A stretch of 64,000 nt of DNA from contig NZ_LGTC01000001.1 of assembly GCF_001262605.1 (NCBI RefSeq), positions 2,709,501-2,773,500 of the forward strand, given 5' to 3'. Position numbers and translations under genes: made by a program. This document shows, one piece after another, positions 44,385 to 53,396 of the stretch. The DNA is from Pseudobacteroides cellulosolvens ATCC 35603 = DSM 2933. Lineage in GTDB: Bacteria > Bacillota > Clostridia > Acetivibrionales > DSM-2933. Below the pieces are notes generated by a model that made no database searches, was not told where the DNA came from, and worked only from the letters and a program-made list of their open reading frames with translations. Each line of letters opens with the position of its first letter. The first letter of the stretch is position 1.

Positions 44385-45209
44385 ATGTTTTCAAAAAGCC
44401 TAAAACTGACAAGCCTTTTACTAATTTTTGCTCTGCTTTTTACCTCCAATGTACCATTTTCATCAAATGATGCACAAGCCGTTGACGATGGAATATTAGC
44501 AAGTCCATTGACTTCATCCACTTACAATGATTATTATAAATATGCCGTAGGTAAACGTGGAACCGAATTAAAAAAAGCACTGCATGATATAATTGACGAT
44601 CATACAGAAATATCCTACAGCGATGTGTGGGATGCACTTAGAGAAACAGACGAAGATCCAAAGAACAGTTCCAATGTAATTTTAATATACTCCGGCCGGT
44701 CACAAGGCAAATATACAAACGGCTCCAGTGTGGACAACTGGAACAGGGAGCATGTATGGGCTAAATCCCATGGAAAGTTCGGTACACAAATGGGTCCTGG
44801 AACCGACCTTCACCATTTAAGACCGGAGGATGTTTCTATAAACAGTGACAGGGGTAATAAAGAATTTGACGATGGTGGAATTTACCATACCGAAGCAACC
44901 CAATGTAAAACCGATAATGACTCATGGGAACCCAGGGATAGTGTAAAGGGAGATGTTGCAAGGATGTTGTTCTATATGACTGTCCGATATGAAGGTGACA
45001 GTGGGGAAATTGATTTGGAACTCAATAATTCTGTTAATAACGGCTATGCTCCATATCACGGTAAATTATCAACACTTCTTCAATGGCATGCACAGGATCC
45101 TGTAGATACTTTTGAAATAAGAAGAAACAATATAATATACAACAAATGGCAGCATAATAGAAATCCATTTATTGATCACCCTGAATGGGTTCAATTAATT
45201 TGGAAATAA
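44385..45209 (+). CDS. Secreted endonuclease I family nuclease
   Basis: The protein has 274 residues with a signal peptide of about 30 residues ending near DAQA. The endonuclease I core has WNREHVWAKSHGKFG near residue 115 and TDLHHLRPEDVSINSDRGN near 140, holding the catalytic His and metal ligands. Such nucleases degrade DNA and RNA outside the cell, releasing phosphate and nucleosides. It is flanked by phosphate-type genes. It starts at ATG behind TGGGAGG. Confidence 0.87.
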   Translation: MFSKSLKLTSLLLIFALLFTSNVPFSSNDAQAVDDGILASPLTSSTYNDYYKYAVGKRGTELKKALHDIIDDHTEISYSDVWDALRETDEDPKNSSNVILIYSGRSQGKYTNGSSVDNWNREHVWAKSHGKFGTQMGPGTDLHHLRPEDVSINSDRGNKEFDDGGIYHTEATQCKTDNDSWEPRDSVKGDVARMLFYMTVRYEGDSGEIDLELNNSVNNGYAPYHGKLSTLLQWHAQDPVDTFEIRRNNIIYNKWQHNRNPFIDHPEWVQLIWK

Positions 45210-45299
45210 AGCTATATCTTTCGTATCTTTTATTAAACAATTCTCATTTTACGCTAATTTAACCTGCTTTTTATACAATCTTAAACTTAATAAATTACA

Positions 45300-45335
45300 G
45301 TAATGCATAGAAAACAAAAGTTTTCTATGCATTAC
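45300..45335. repeat. Perfect 16-base hairpin in the leader of the phosphatase gene
   Basis: Arms 45300-45315 and 45320-45335 (GTAATGCATAGAAAAC) enclose AAAA. It lies 29 bases before the start codon and just after the nuclease gene. No T-run follows, so it may stabilise or control the downstream message. Confidence 0.7.
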
Positions 45336-45363
45336 AAAATAAATTTAAAATGGAGGTTTAATC

Positions 45364-47796
45364 ATGAGGAATTATTTTAAAAGAATGATGGCTTTGTTTA
45401 TCATGCTAATGCAGGTATCTATTTTATTTCCAAATGCAGTACATGCAGCAGAAACGCCCGTTTTGACTGTTGCCCCAACATCTACAACCAATATCAATGA
45501 CAAAATTCCTTCGCAAGTAGCACTGTCCATGACAACTGATCCACAGACCAGCATTAGCATAAACTGGACAACCACTGATACGAGCTTAACCGATTCACAA
45601 GTCAGCGTTTGGGAAAAAACCTACAATGAAGACGCTGCTGTACACTATCCAGCCAAAATTGAAAAGAGAGCTGTTTCATCCTCTACTTTAAAAGATGTAA
45701 ACAACAATGCTGTAATAAGCAAAAACTTTTATTCAGCAACATTAACAGGCTTGAAGCCCGATACTGAGTATTTTTACAGATGTGGTGCTTCGGGTATGAT
45801 GAGTGAGATTAAAAGTTTCAAGACAGCAAAGGAAAGCGATGATCCCTATACATATATTTATATATCCGATTCTCAGGTATCAGGTAATGACTCAAAAGGA
45901 TGGAATGCAAACCTTGATATAATAAAGAAAATGTATCCCGATGCAAAATTTATATACATTGCAGGAGATCTTACCAATACTGCTGCCAATGAAGGTCAAT
46001 GGGAATCATTCTTTAACCAGCCCGGGAATTCACAGTATAACCAAACCTTCAGCGGCAGCTTGATCTCAGAGATCCCAGTTGCTGCAACCATGGGAAATCA
46101 TGATTCGTCAAATGGGGGATCAGGGGGTATGGGCAGCCACTTTACATGGGCAAGTCAAGTAAATGGTGTTCCCGTATCCTATGCATTTACTTATGGTGCT
46201 GCACGATTTATCATGCTCAATATTGAAAATGCTTACTCAATGAATAATTCCGCTCTGCGTTCTTCGCAGACTGAATTTTTACGCAATGAAGTAGCAAAAG
46301 CCAAAAAGGCGTGTTTATGGACAATAGTTGGTTTCCATAAGTCTATTTACTCCGGTGGTAACCATATGGATGATGCAGATGTAATAGATAATAGAAAATA
46401 TTGGGGGCCCATTTTTGCACAATTAAGTGTTGATGCTGTATTACAGGGACATGATCACATTTTAAGCAGAGGTTTTGTAAAAGCTGATGGAAGAAAAGCT
46501 GATGTTACTAAAAAAGTTGAAGATAGGGTATATACTGCAAAACAGCCGGATAATGCACCACTTTATTATGTAGGGAATTGCGGCAGCACTTTAAAATTCT
46601 ATGCAATGCTAACCGATAATAATTGGATAAAACCAGGTGACCCCGTTGCTCCAAACTATGAATTCCTGGATTTGAATTCAGCAGCACCTGCCGGTAGTGC
46701 CCTTAACCCCCTTGGACCAATTACAGATGATGATTACGAAGGTAAAGACCATAATTTTGTAAGATTACCTACATTCACTGCAGTTACTGTTTCAAAGAGG
46801 AGTATAAAATACGAAACATATATGACTGCATTTGACAGAAATACTAATGCAATAATAAAAGATACCTTTCTTTATGACAGCTTTACTGTAACAAAAGATG
46901 TCAAGGTATCTGCCGGCTCTGCTACAACAAGCCCAAGTAAAAATGTAACAGTAAAAGTAAGAATGAACCAAATGGAAAATATAGGGGGTCTGCAAATGAA
47001 ACTTACCTTTGATGCTAATAACCTTGCTGTAGAAAATGTCTTATTGGCTCCTGAGTTTTCTTCAACAGCAGTAAATTCCAACATACCTGGAGAAATATTG
47101 TTTAATGGAATAAACAGTGAGGGTTTAACAAATTCAAGCATGGAAATTGCAGCCATTACATTCAAGGTAAATTCCAATCTGGATGTTAATATATTACCAA
47201 TGAACTTTACTATCAAGGTTGACAGTGCTGAAGCATGCAATTTGGAATTCCAGAAGATTGAGCCAATCTACCTCCAGGATGGAACGATAACAATTGTTCG
47301 GCCAGTGCTACCTGTTGCATCAGATGTCAAATTTAAAGGTGAATGCGTTACAGGACAAACCTTGACGGCAAGTTATACATATATAGACCAGAACAATAGA
47401 CCTGAGTCCGGAACAAAATTCAGATGGCTGATTGCAGATACAGTTACCGGTACATACAGCCCTATAGATAGTGCTGCCAATAAAACACTAAAAGTAACAA
47501 AAGAAATGATAGGTAAAGCAATAAAGGTAGAAGTAATACCTGCTAATTTAGAGGATACGGGAATAGCAGTTTGTGGAGACAACGGCAGAAATATTGTCAT
47601 CAAAACCGGTGATGTAAATAGAGACAATAAAGTCAATTATATTGATGGACTAAAAACCCTTCAGCACATAACAGGAAAAACCAAGCTTGATCCGCAAGCA
47701 ATGATAGCTGCTGATGTATTAGATATGGATGGAGTAAATATTAATGATGCGGTTACAATGCTTAAAGCAGATATTGGACTAATTACTATAGAATAA
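45364..47796 (+). CDS. Secreted purple-acid-phosphatase-like enzyme with cohesin and dockerin
   Basis: The protein has 810 residues. A signal peptide (1-28) is followed by an Fn3-like PAP N-domain (about 45-155). The metallophosphoesterase has metal motifs YISDSQ, IAGDLTN, TMGNHDSS, VGFHKS and LQGHDHI (about 160-415). Residues 515-650 form a cohesin-like module (VTVKVRMNQMENIGGLQMKLTF), then an Ig-like stretch, and the last 60 residues are a type I dockerin with loops DVNRDNKVNYID and DVLDMDGVNIND. It would cleave phosphate esters outside the cell while docked to, and possibly carrying, cellulosome parts. Carrying both interaction modules is unusual for a phosphatase. Confidence 0.85.
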   Translation: MRNYFKRMMALFIMLMQVSILFPNAVHAAETPVLTVAPTSTTNINDKIPSQVALSMTTDPQTSISINWTTTDTSLTDSQVSVWEKTYNEDAAVHYPAKIEKRAVSSSTLKDVNNNAVISKNFYSATLTGLKPDTEYFYRCGASGMMSEIKSFKTAKESDDPYTYIYISDSQVSGNDSKGWNANLDIIKKMYPDAKFIYIAGDLTNTAANEGQWESFFNQPGNSQYNQTFSGSLISEIPVAATMGNHDSSNGGSGGMGSHFTWASQVNGVPVSYAFTYGAARFIMLNIENAYSMNNSALRSSQTEFLRNEVAKAKKACLWTIVGFHKSIYSGGNHMDDADVIDNRKYWGPIFAQLSVDAVLQGHDHILSRGFVKADGRKADVTKKVEDRVYTAKQPDNAPLYYVGNCGSTLKFYAMLTDNNWIKPGDPVAPNYEFLDLNSAAPAGSALNPLGPITDDDYEGKDHNFVRLPTFTAVTVSKRSIKYETYMTAFDRNTNAIIKDTFLYDSFTVTKDVKVSAGSATTSPSKNVTVKVRMNQMENIGGLQMKLTFDANNLAVENVLLAPEFSSTAVNSNIPGEILFNGINSEGLTNSSMEIAAITFKVNSNLDVNILPMNFTIKVDSAEACNLEFQKIEPIYLQDGTITIVRPVLPVASDVKFKGECVTGQTLTASYTYIDQNNRPESGTKFRWLIADTVTGTYSPIDSAANKTLKVTKEMIGKAIKVEVIPANLEDTGIAVCGDNGRNIVIKTGDVNRDNKVNYIDGLKTLQHITGKTKLDPQAMIAADVLDMDGVNINDAVTMLKADIGLITIE

Positions 47797-47817
47797 ATCA
47801 TAAAAATAATTAAAAGT

Positions 47818-47863
47818 ACAATAAATCCCATCATGTTATAAGAAACACGGTGGGATTTATTGT
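47818..47863. terminator. Stem-loop after the phosphatase gene
   Basis: Perfect 13-base arms (ACAATAAATCCCA and complement, 47818-47830 and 47851-47863). The T-run is weak, so termination is probable but not certain. Confidence 0.6.
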
Positions 47864-48005
47864 AAATATTATCAAAATTAAAATAAGTCATTTTTATTCT
47901 TTTAATCAATACTTCAAAAATTTACTTTGTTTTAAGAATTGTTTAATAACAATCTAACAAATATATATTAAAATTATTTTGAAAACATATAGAAAGGAGA
48001 ATTTT

Positions 48006-48191
48006 ATGTTTAATTTTAAAACTATAAAATGCACAAATTGCGGGTCGGTTGTATTCAATCTTCCTGAAATGGAAGCAAAAAAACTTCATAATTTTGATCT
48101 TAAGTGCGAAGATTGCAATTTTGAAGTTATTAAGAACATTTTTGAAAGTGATTATGTTTACGATTTGAAAGAAGTCAAATGCACTGCGTAA
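48006..48191 (+). CDS. Small zinc-ribbon-like protein
   Basis: 61 residues from ATG 48006, placed by AGGAG just upstream; a TTG at 47979 is rejected because the site lies after it. Two cysteine pairs (CTNC near residue 9 and CEDC near 37) form a probable zinc ribbon. No known family. The next gene has an identical GAAAGGAGAATT leader, hinting at linked expression. The role is unknown. Confidence 0.5.
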   Translation: MFNFKTIKCTNCGSVVFNLPEMEAKKLHNFDLKCEDCNFEVIKNIFESDYVYDLKEVKCTA

Positions 48192-48302
48192 TAATGAATA
48201 ATTTTACACAAACATAAAATCCTTTTATTATCAGTCTGCTATAGATATTGGAAATACGTAAAATCAAATTTGTAAACCTTATTTTTTGAAAGGAGAATTC
48301 CT

Positions 48303-48920
48303 ATGCTTTGTGAAACTCATGAACTCATTGCAAAACAACTTTACAAACTTACAAATACAATTATCAATGCTCCTATAGATTATAAAAGTCTTATCTTTGG
48401 AAGTGTTGCTCCAGATAAAAATCCATCAATGGTTATAGTACCACACACTAAATTTCATTCAGGTTATCTATTGAATAAGAACCTTGAATACTTCACAGAT
48501 AAAAAGTTTACTTACAATAATAATTCTATAAATATGTTATCCTATAAACTAGGAATAGTAATTCATCTTATATCGGATTATTTTTGCAGTGCTCACAATC
48601 ATATAAAATATTTAAATCCCATTACTCACTTTCTATACGAAAACCGCCTTAAGTATTTTTTCAGGAATAATATAGGTAATATAGAAATAGATATTAAAGG
48701 CTCTCTAGTGGAAATAAACAATAATTTATATTATTACATAAATAAAAAGCACCTGGAATATTTAAATACTGAATCAAGCATGCTAAATGATTTTAACTTT
48801 ACCATAAGTACTGTATCATCAGTTTTTGTATATATTGCATATCAATTGATCAATATAGCAATTAATAGCAACTTATCCAGATTAAATGGTGATGTTTGTG
48901 TTGAATCTTGCTGCTCTTAG
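48303..48920 (+). CDS. Zinc-dependent phospholipase C family protein
   Basis: The protein has 205 residues. The PLC-type fold is suggested by THELIAKQLY at the start, SVAPDKNPSM near 38, HTKFHSGYLL near 50, and a metal-binding HLISDYFCSAHNH segment near 90-102. Family members cut phospholipid headgroups, but many short clostridial versions are uncharacterised. There is no signal peptide. It fits the phosphate-scavenging theme of the region, but a cytoplasmic location argues for caution. Confidence 0.65.
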   Translation: MLCETHELIAKQLYKLTNTIINAPIDYKSLIFGSVAPDKNPSMVIVPHTKFHSGYLLNKNLEYFTDKKFTYNNNSINMLSYKLGIVIHLISDYFCSAHNHIKYLNPITHFLYENRLKYFFRNNIGNIEIDIKGSLVEINNNLYYYINKKHLEYLNTESSMLNDFNFTISTVSSVFVYIAYQLINIAINSNLSRLNGDVCVESCCS

Positions 48921-48996
48921 CATTATGGATGTACAAAAGGGCATACTTTTTTATTCAATATAGATTTAGACATGATCAAAAATAACTTCCGATATA

Positions 48997-49033
48997 AATT
49001 TGGCTCATGTGTTGACTTAACTCGTAAACACCC
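48997..49033 (+). repeat. 35-bp repeat C, right copy
   Basis: AATTTGGCTCATGT, TGACTTAACTCGT and AACACC match the left copy at 39686-39720 in the opposite orientation. Confidence 0.65.
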
Positions 49034-49142
49034 ACTCAAAAACTTAAGTAATTTTTAATTATACCTTAACATAACCTTAATAGTGAATTAACAAACAAGC
49101 TGTAAATTATTTGTAAATACATTTTTAATTATGAGGTAAAAT

Positions 49143-49310
49143 ATGGATACAGAATTATATATATGCTGTAAAAACATGATAATACTGCTAGAAAAATTGC
49201 TCGCTGAAAAAAAAATAACCCTTCACGAGTATGAAAGAGAATCAAGATTAAAGAGGTTGTTTGTAGATCAATATATGAAAAACCATATTATCAAAATAAT
49301 CCACTTTTAA
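49143..49310 (+). CDS. Small SHOCT-like protein
   Basis: 55 residues from ATG behind GAGGT. The middle reads LLEKLLAEKKITLHEYERE, the pattern of SHOCT-type short helical domains (leader helix, 'K-I-T-x-x-E-Y'). It has no membrane segment. It stands between the PLC-like gene and the convergent deiminase gene. The function is unknown. Confidence 0.5.
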   Translation: MDTELYICCKNMIILLEKLLAEKKITLHEYERESRLKRLFVDQYMKNHIIKIIHF

Positions 49311-49353
49311 CTCTACAGCTTGCTTCCCTGATTTTGTAGAAGAACCCAGCAGC

Positions 49354-50571
49354 TTAATAAGCCGGCATGTGCTGGGTTATGCAGTGTATGCCACCACCCC
49401 ATAGGTTAAGACTTTCAGTATCTATACCAATAACTTTACGTCCTGGGTATACTCCCTTCAAAATTTCCTTAACCCCATCTTCAGTTTCCTTTAATGCACT
49501 TGAGCGTCCTTGCCTCCAGTAGGTTTGCATAATTACTGCACCATTGGTTACTGCATAGTTCAGATAGCTCCGGATAGGCAATCTTCCTGCACTGTCTGTG
49601 ACATTATAAAGCGTAGGCGGAACAGGGACTCTGATTATTCTAAAGGGTTTTCCATCCTGATCAGTAGAATTTTTAAGTATGTTATAGTTTTCTTCCATGC
49701 GAAGGTATGATTCCTTTGAATAGTTGTTCAAATACCTGTCCCCCGCCTTGACATATGCAAGAAGTATAGTGTTGGGACTTGCAAACCTTGCTATTTCATT
49801 AATATGTCCACTGGTTATGTTGTCATCCTCTGCCAAGCCTTTTTTGAGCCATACGACTTTTTTAATACCCAAAACCCTTTTAAACTCATTTTCAATCTGC
49901 TGCTTGGTTAAGTCTGGATTGCGTTTTAATAAGACCGATTCAGTCAGCATTATAGTGCCTCTGCCATTTGTCTCTACAGCACCGCCTTCCGAAATCAGGC
50001 TTGATTTGATTACAGGAAAACCGTAAAGTTTTGCAGTAAGCGTATCCACTTGATTTTCCACATCAATATAATATTGGCTTCCTCCTCTGCTGTAGTTATT
50101 GAACTTAAAATCTACAACCCTCAGCTTGTTTTGAACATCCTTAACAAAAATAGGCCCCACATCTCTTGCCCAAATGGACATGTGATTTATTACATAAAAG
50201 TGGACATTTTGTCCTGTATAGCCGCTTTGTTTAAGAAGCTTCCTTCCTGTAACAATCTCATCAACACTCCTCGAAGCAATATTTACCCTTACGTGAGAAG
50301 CTAATGCCTTTATAATTTTTAACATAACAGGAATTACAGGGCGACTTGCCTGATTGTACACCTCCGAAGGCCACTGCATCCAGATGGCCTGCTGCTTATC
50401 GAATTCAGCGGGAAATCTGTATTGAGTAGAAGTGCTAACACTGACATCTTCCGTATTTTGTTTCTGTCCTTTCTTTATTTTATTGTTTTCATTTATGTTC
50501 CAGATGCCGCCAGATATGAATACAGCTATACCTGTGAAAACAAGTAAAACATTCATTATCCTTCTTTTCAT
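49354..50571 (-). CDS. Exported agmatine deiminase-family protein
   Basis: The protein has 405 residues. An N-terminal membrane helix or uncleaved signal (6-25) precedes a PPAD/agmatine-deiminase domain: FDKQQAIWMQWPS near 58, IWARDVGPIFV near 133, EGGAVETNGRGT near 195, TSGHINEIARF near 253 and catalytic Cys in GGGIHCITQHMP near 398. The family hydrolyses guanidino groups. The usual GHxDE motif reads GHINE here, with Asn in place of the acidic residue, so activity or specificity may differ. It is monocistronic, and a perfect hairpin lies upstream of its promoter region. Confidence 0.82.
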   Translation of the reverse strand: MKRRIMNVLLVFTGIAVFISGGIWNINENNKIKKGQKQNTEDVSVSTSTQYRFPAEFDKQQAIWMQWPSEVYNQASRPVIPVMLKIIKALASHVRVNIASRSVDEIVTGRKLLKQSGYTGQNVHFYVINHMSIWARDVGPIFVKDVQNKLRVVDFKFNNYSRGGSQYYIDVENQVDTLTAKLYGFPVIKSSLISEGGAVETNGRGTIMLTESVLLKRNPDLTKQQIENEFKRVLGIKKVVWLKKGLAEDDNITSGHINEIARFASPNTILLAYVKAGDRYLNNYSKESYLRMEENYNILKNSTDQDGKPFRIIRVPVPPTLYNVTDSAGRLPIRSYLNYAVTNGAVIMQTYWRQGRSSALKETEDGVKEILKGVYPGRKVIGIDTESLNLWGGGIHCITQHMPAY

Positions 50572-50656
50572 TAGTATCCCTACCTTTTAATCGTTATATT
50601 AGTTATAAAGGTAGGGTTCCCAACAAAGGAGTAAAATATATCTAAAAATCGATATT

Positions 50657-50694
50657 AAAAGGGATAGATTGCTAATCAACAATCTATCCCTTTT
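50657..50694. terminator. Terminator of the Clp gene
   Basis: Perfect 15-base arms (AAAAGGGATAGATTG and complement) around an eight-base loop, 35 bases after the clp stop on the minus strand; T-rich on both sides. Confidence 0.82.
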
Positions 50695-50729
50695 GTATTA
50701 GTATTAACTAAATATATTTAACTCAAAGC

Positions 50730-53057
50730 TTAGCAATCTCTAAGCTTAATCTCACCTTGCTCTACATCAACACATATTCTGCTTCCCTCTTTAAAAACAC
50801 CTTTTAAGAATGCTTCCGCCAGCTCGTCTTCAATATATTTTTGAATAGTCCTTCTAAGAGGCCTTGCACCATATTTAACATCATAACCTTTTTCCAGAAT
50901 TAAATCTTTAGCTTCATCACTAACAGTAATTGTCATATTGTTAGCTTTTACATCTTCTTCTACTTCCATAAGCATCAGGTCTATGATTTTCTTGAGCTCA
51001 TCCTTGCTGAGCTCTGTAAATACAATAATTTCATCAACCCTGTTTAAAAATTCAGGCCTGAAAGTTTCTTTCAATACACTTCTAACCGTTGTCTCAAGTG
51101 CTTTATAGCCTTCATTAGAAAACCCAATTCCATTTGATTTCATATTTGTTCCAGCGTTGGATGTCATTATTATAACAGTATTTTCAAAGCTAATCACTTT
51201 GCCATGGCTGTCTGTAAGTCTTCCATCCTCCAACACCTGTAGAAGCATATTGAAAACATCCGGATGAGCTTTTTCTATTTCATCTAAAAGGATAACTGAA
51301 TACGGTTTCCTTCTAATCTTTTCCGTAAGCTGTCCTGCATCATCATACCCTATATATCCGGGAGGTGCACCAATCAGCTTTGATACGGTATGCTTCTCCA
51401 TATACTCAGACATATCAAGCCTTATCAACGCTTCCTCACTTCCAAAAAGTTCAACAGCAAGGGTTCTGACAAGCTCTGTTTTACCTACGCCTGTAGGGCC
51501 TATGAAAATAAATGAAGCAGGTTTCCTTTTTCTCTTAAACCCAGCTCGAGTCCTTCTTATAGTTTTTGCTATGCTGCTTACAGCTTGATTTTGACCTATT
51601 ACTCTATTATGAAGCCTTTCTTCCAGGTTTAAAAGTCTTGCTGTTTCAATTTCTGTAAGCTTCTGCACAGGAATCTTTGTCCAAGCCTCAATAACATATG
51701 CAATGTCATCTACAGTAATCTCTACATCCTTGTTCTTTTCCTGAATTTCCCTTATATTTTCCAGCAGCTTGCATTCTCTTACCTTTAAATCTGCCGCTTT
51801 TTGGTAATCTTCGATAGAATCAGCAGATACCGCATTTTCTTTTTCTTCCTGAACTTTTTTCAATTCCTCTTTTAGTGCTGTAAGCTCAACTAAACCCACA
51901 TTCTTCAGGTTTGCCCTTGAACCAGCTTCATCAATTACATCAATTGCCTTGTCTGGCAAGAACCTTTCGGTTATATATCTTTCCGATAATTTTGCTGCTG
52001 CTTCCAAAACTTCATCGGATATCTTTACCATATGATAATCTTCATAATAATTCCTGATTCCCTTTAATATCTCAATAGTTTCATCAACTGAAGGTTCATC
52101 TACAATAACAGGCTGAAATCTTCTCTCTAAAGCAGAGTCCTTTTCTATATGCTTCCTGTATTCTTTGAGGGTTGTAGCACCTATTACCTGTATCTCACCT
52201 CTTGCTAATGCAGGCTTTAATATATTGGCAGCATTCATGGCTCCTTCAGCTTCCCCTGCTCCCATTATATTATGAAGCTCGTCAATAACTAGAATAATGT
52301 TACCTAATGATCTAACCTCGTCGAGAATACCCTTCATACGGCTTTCAAACTGGCCTCTGAACTGAGTACCCGCTACAATACCTGTTAAGTCAAGGAGATA
52401 CACTTCAACGTTAAAAAGCTTTGCAGGAACCTGCTTTTCAGCAATCCTGACAGCCAAACCTTCTGCAATGGCTGTTTTACCAACACCAGGCTCTCCAATT
52501 AACACAGGGTTGTTTTTTGTTCTTCTGTTAAGTATCTGAACCACCCTGTCAATTTCCCTAAATCTACCGATCACTCTATCCAGCTTGTTTTCTTTTGCAA
52601 GCTCCGTCAGGTTTGTTCCATATAAGTCCAGGTATTTCTTTTTCTTAAGATTTTTCTTTTCCTGAGTTTTTGTTTTTGTATTGTTTTTGCTTTCCTTATC
52701 TTCAAAGGGCTCTTTTATATGCTCTTTACCGCTGTCTGTTCCATCCTCATTCTTGCTGAAAGCCTTATTTATAAAGTTGAAAAAGGGATTTGATTGTCCC
52801 GTCGATTTTTCCTGTGAATCCTGGATTGAATTCAAATCGGTAAACTCCATGTTCTCAAAAAGGTTTCCTACCTGTTTATTTAAATTGTCGATATCTTCCT
52901 CTGTCATTCCTGTTTGATCCAATAACTGATTTATAGGCTGTACACCCTGCTTTTTTGCACATGTCAGACAAAGGCCTTCTTGAACCTGCTTTCCATCTAT
53001 CAACTTAGTCATGTAGACAACCGCGAAATTTTCTTTACAAATCGAACACATCATCAT
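50730..53057 (-). CDS. ClpE-type AAA+ unfoldase with N-terminal zinc finger
   Basis: The protein has 775 residues from ATG 53057, spaced from AGGAG; an ATG at 53066 lies in that site. The N-terminus is a zinc finger (CSICKE ... CLTCAKK, residues 4-35) as in ClpE, then a Gln/Ser/Lys-rich linker replaces the usual Clp N-domain. AAA-1 has Walker A GEPGVGKTAIAEG near 190. The middle domain is short, and AAA-2 has GPTGVGKTELVRT near 515. It unfolds proteins for ClpP or acts as a chaperone. A clpP gene is not adjacent. CtsR operators were not identified with certainty. Confidence 0.88.
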   Translation of the reverse strand: MMMCSICKENFAVVYMTKLIDGKQVQEGLCLTCAKKQGVQPINQLLDQTGMTEEDIDNLNKQVGNLFENMEFTDLNSIQDSQEKSTGQSNPFFNFINKAFSKNEDGTDSGKEHIKEPFEDKESKNNTKTKTQEKKNLKKKKYLDLYGTNLTELAKENKLDRVIGRFREIDRVVQILNRRTKNNPVLIGEPGVGKTAIAEGLAVRIAEKQVPAKLFNVEVYLLDLTGIVAGTQFRGQFESRMKGILDEVRSLGNIILVIDELHNIMGAGEAEGAMNAANILKPALARGEIQVIGATTLKEYRKHIEKDSALERRFQPVIVDEPSVDETIEILKGIRNYYEDYHMVKISDEVLEAAAKLSERYITERFLPDKAIDVIDEAGSRANLKNVGLVELTALKEELKKVQEEKENAVSADSIEDYQKAADLKVRECKLLENIREIQEKNKDVEITVDDIAYVIEAWTKIPVQKLTEIETARLLNLEERLHNRVIGQNQAVSSIAKTIRRTRAGFKRKRKPASFIFIGPTGVGKTELVRTLAVELFGSEEALIRLDMSEYMEKHTVSKLIGAPPGYIGYDDAGQLTEKIRRKPYSVILLDEIEKAHPDVFNMLLQVLEDGRLTDSHGKVISFENTVIIMTSNAGTNMKSNGIGFSNEGYKALETTVRSVLKETFRPEFLNRVDEIIVFTELSKDELKKIIDLMLMEVEEDVKANNMTITVSDEAKDLILEKGYDVKYGARPLRRTIQKYIEDELAEAFLKGVFKEGSRICVDVEQGEIKLRDC

Positions 53058-53240
53058 TTTAACCATCTCCTATCTAAAGCAGCGAAAACACAACATAATA
53101 AGCGTTCATATTTTCTCGAATATGTGTAATAAATAATATATATTATGATAAGTATACCACACAATTCGTTTCCGGTCTAATTTATATCCAATTAACTATA
53201 TTTACATATGAATAATAAAACAATTTAACTCTGTATATAT

Positions 53241-53300
53241 AAAAAAACCTATGTTATTATCGATAATGCTATATCTTTTGATTACATAGGTTCTTTTTTT
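53241..53300. terminator. Bidirectional terminator between pit and clp genes
   Basis: AAAAAAACCTATGT and ACATAGGTTCTTTTTTT form the stem across a 29-base loop. Confidence 0.65.
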
Positions 53301-53396
53301 ATTATATTATATGTATGAAAATATTGTTTGTATTGTTTTTAAAAGTATGTATTTCCAAATAAAATTTTTAACATCCCCATAAAATAAAATTATGTA

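Noticed and set aside
39686..49033. Complete transposon bounded by the facing 35-bp repeats
   Set aside because: No transposase or recombinase gene lies between them and no target duplication is visible; only the repeat pair is claimed.
53067..53240. CtsR operator upstream of the ClpE-type gene
   Set aside because: No convincing tandem heptads were found on reading this region.
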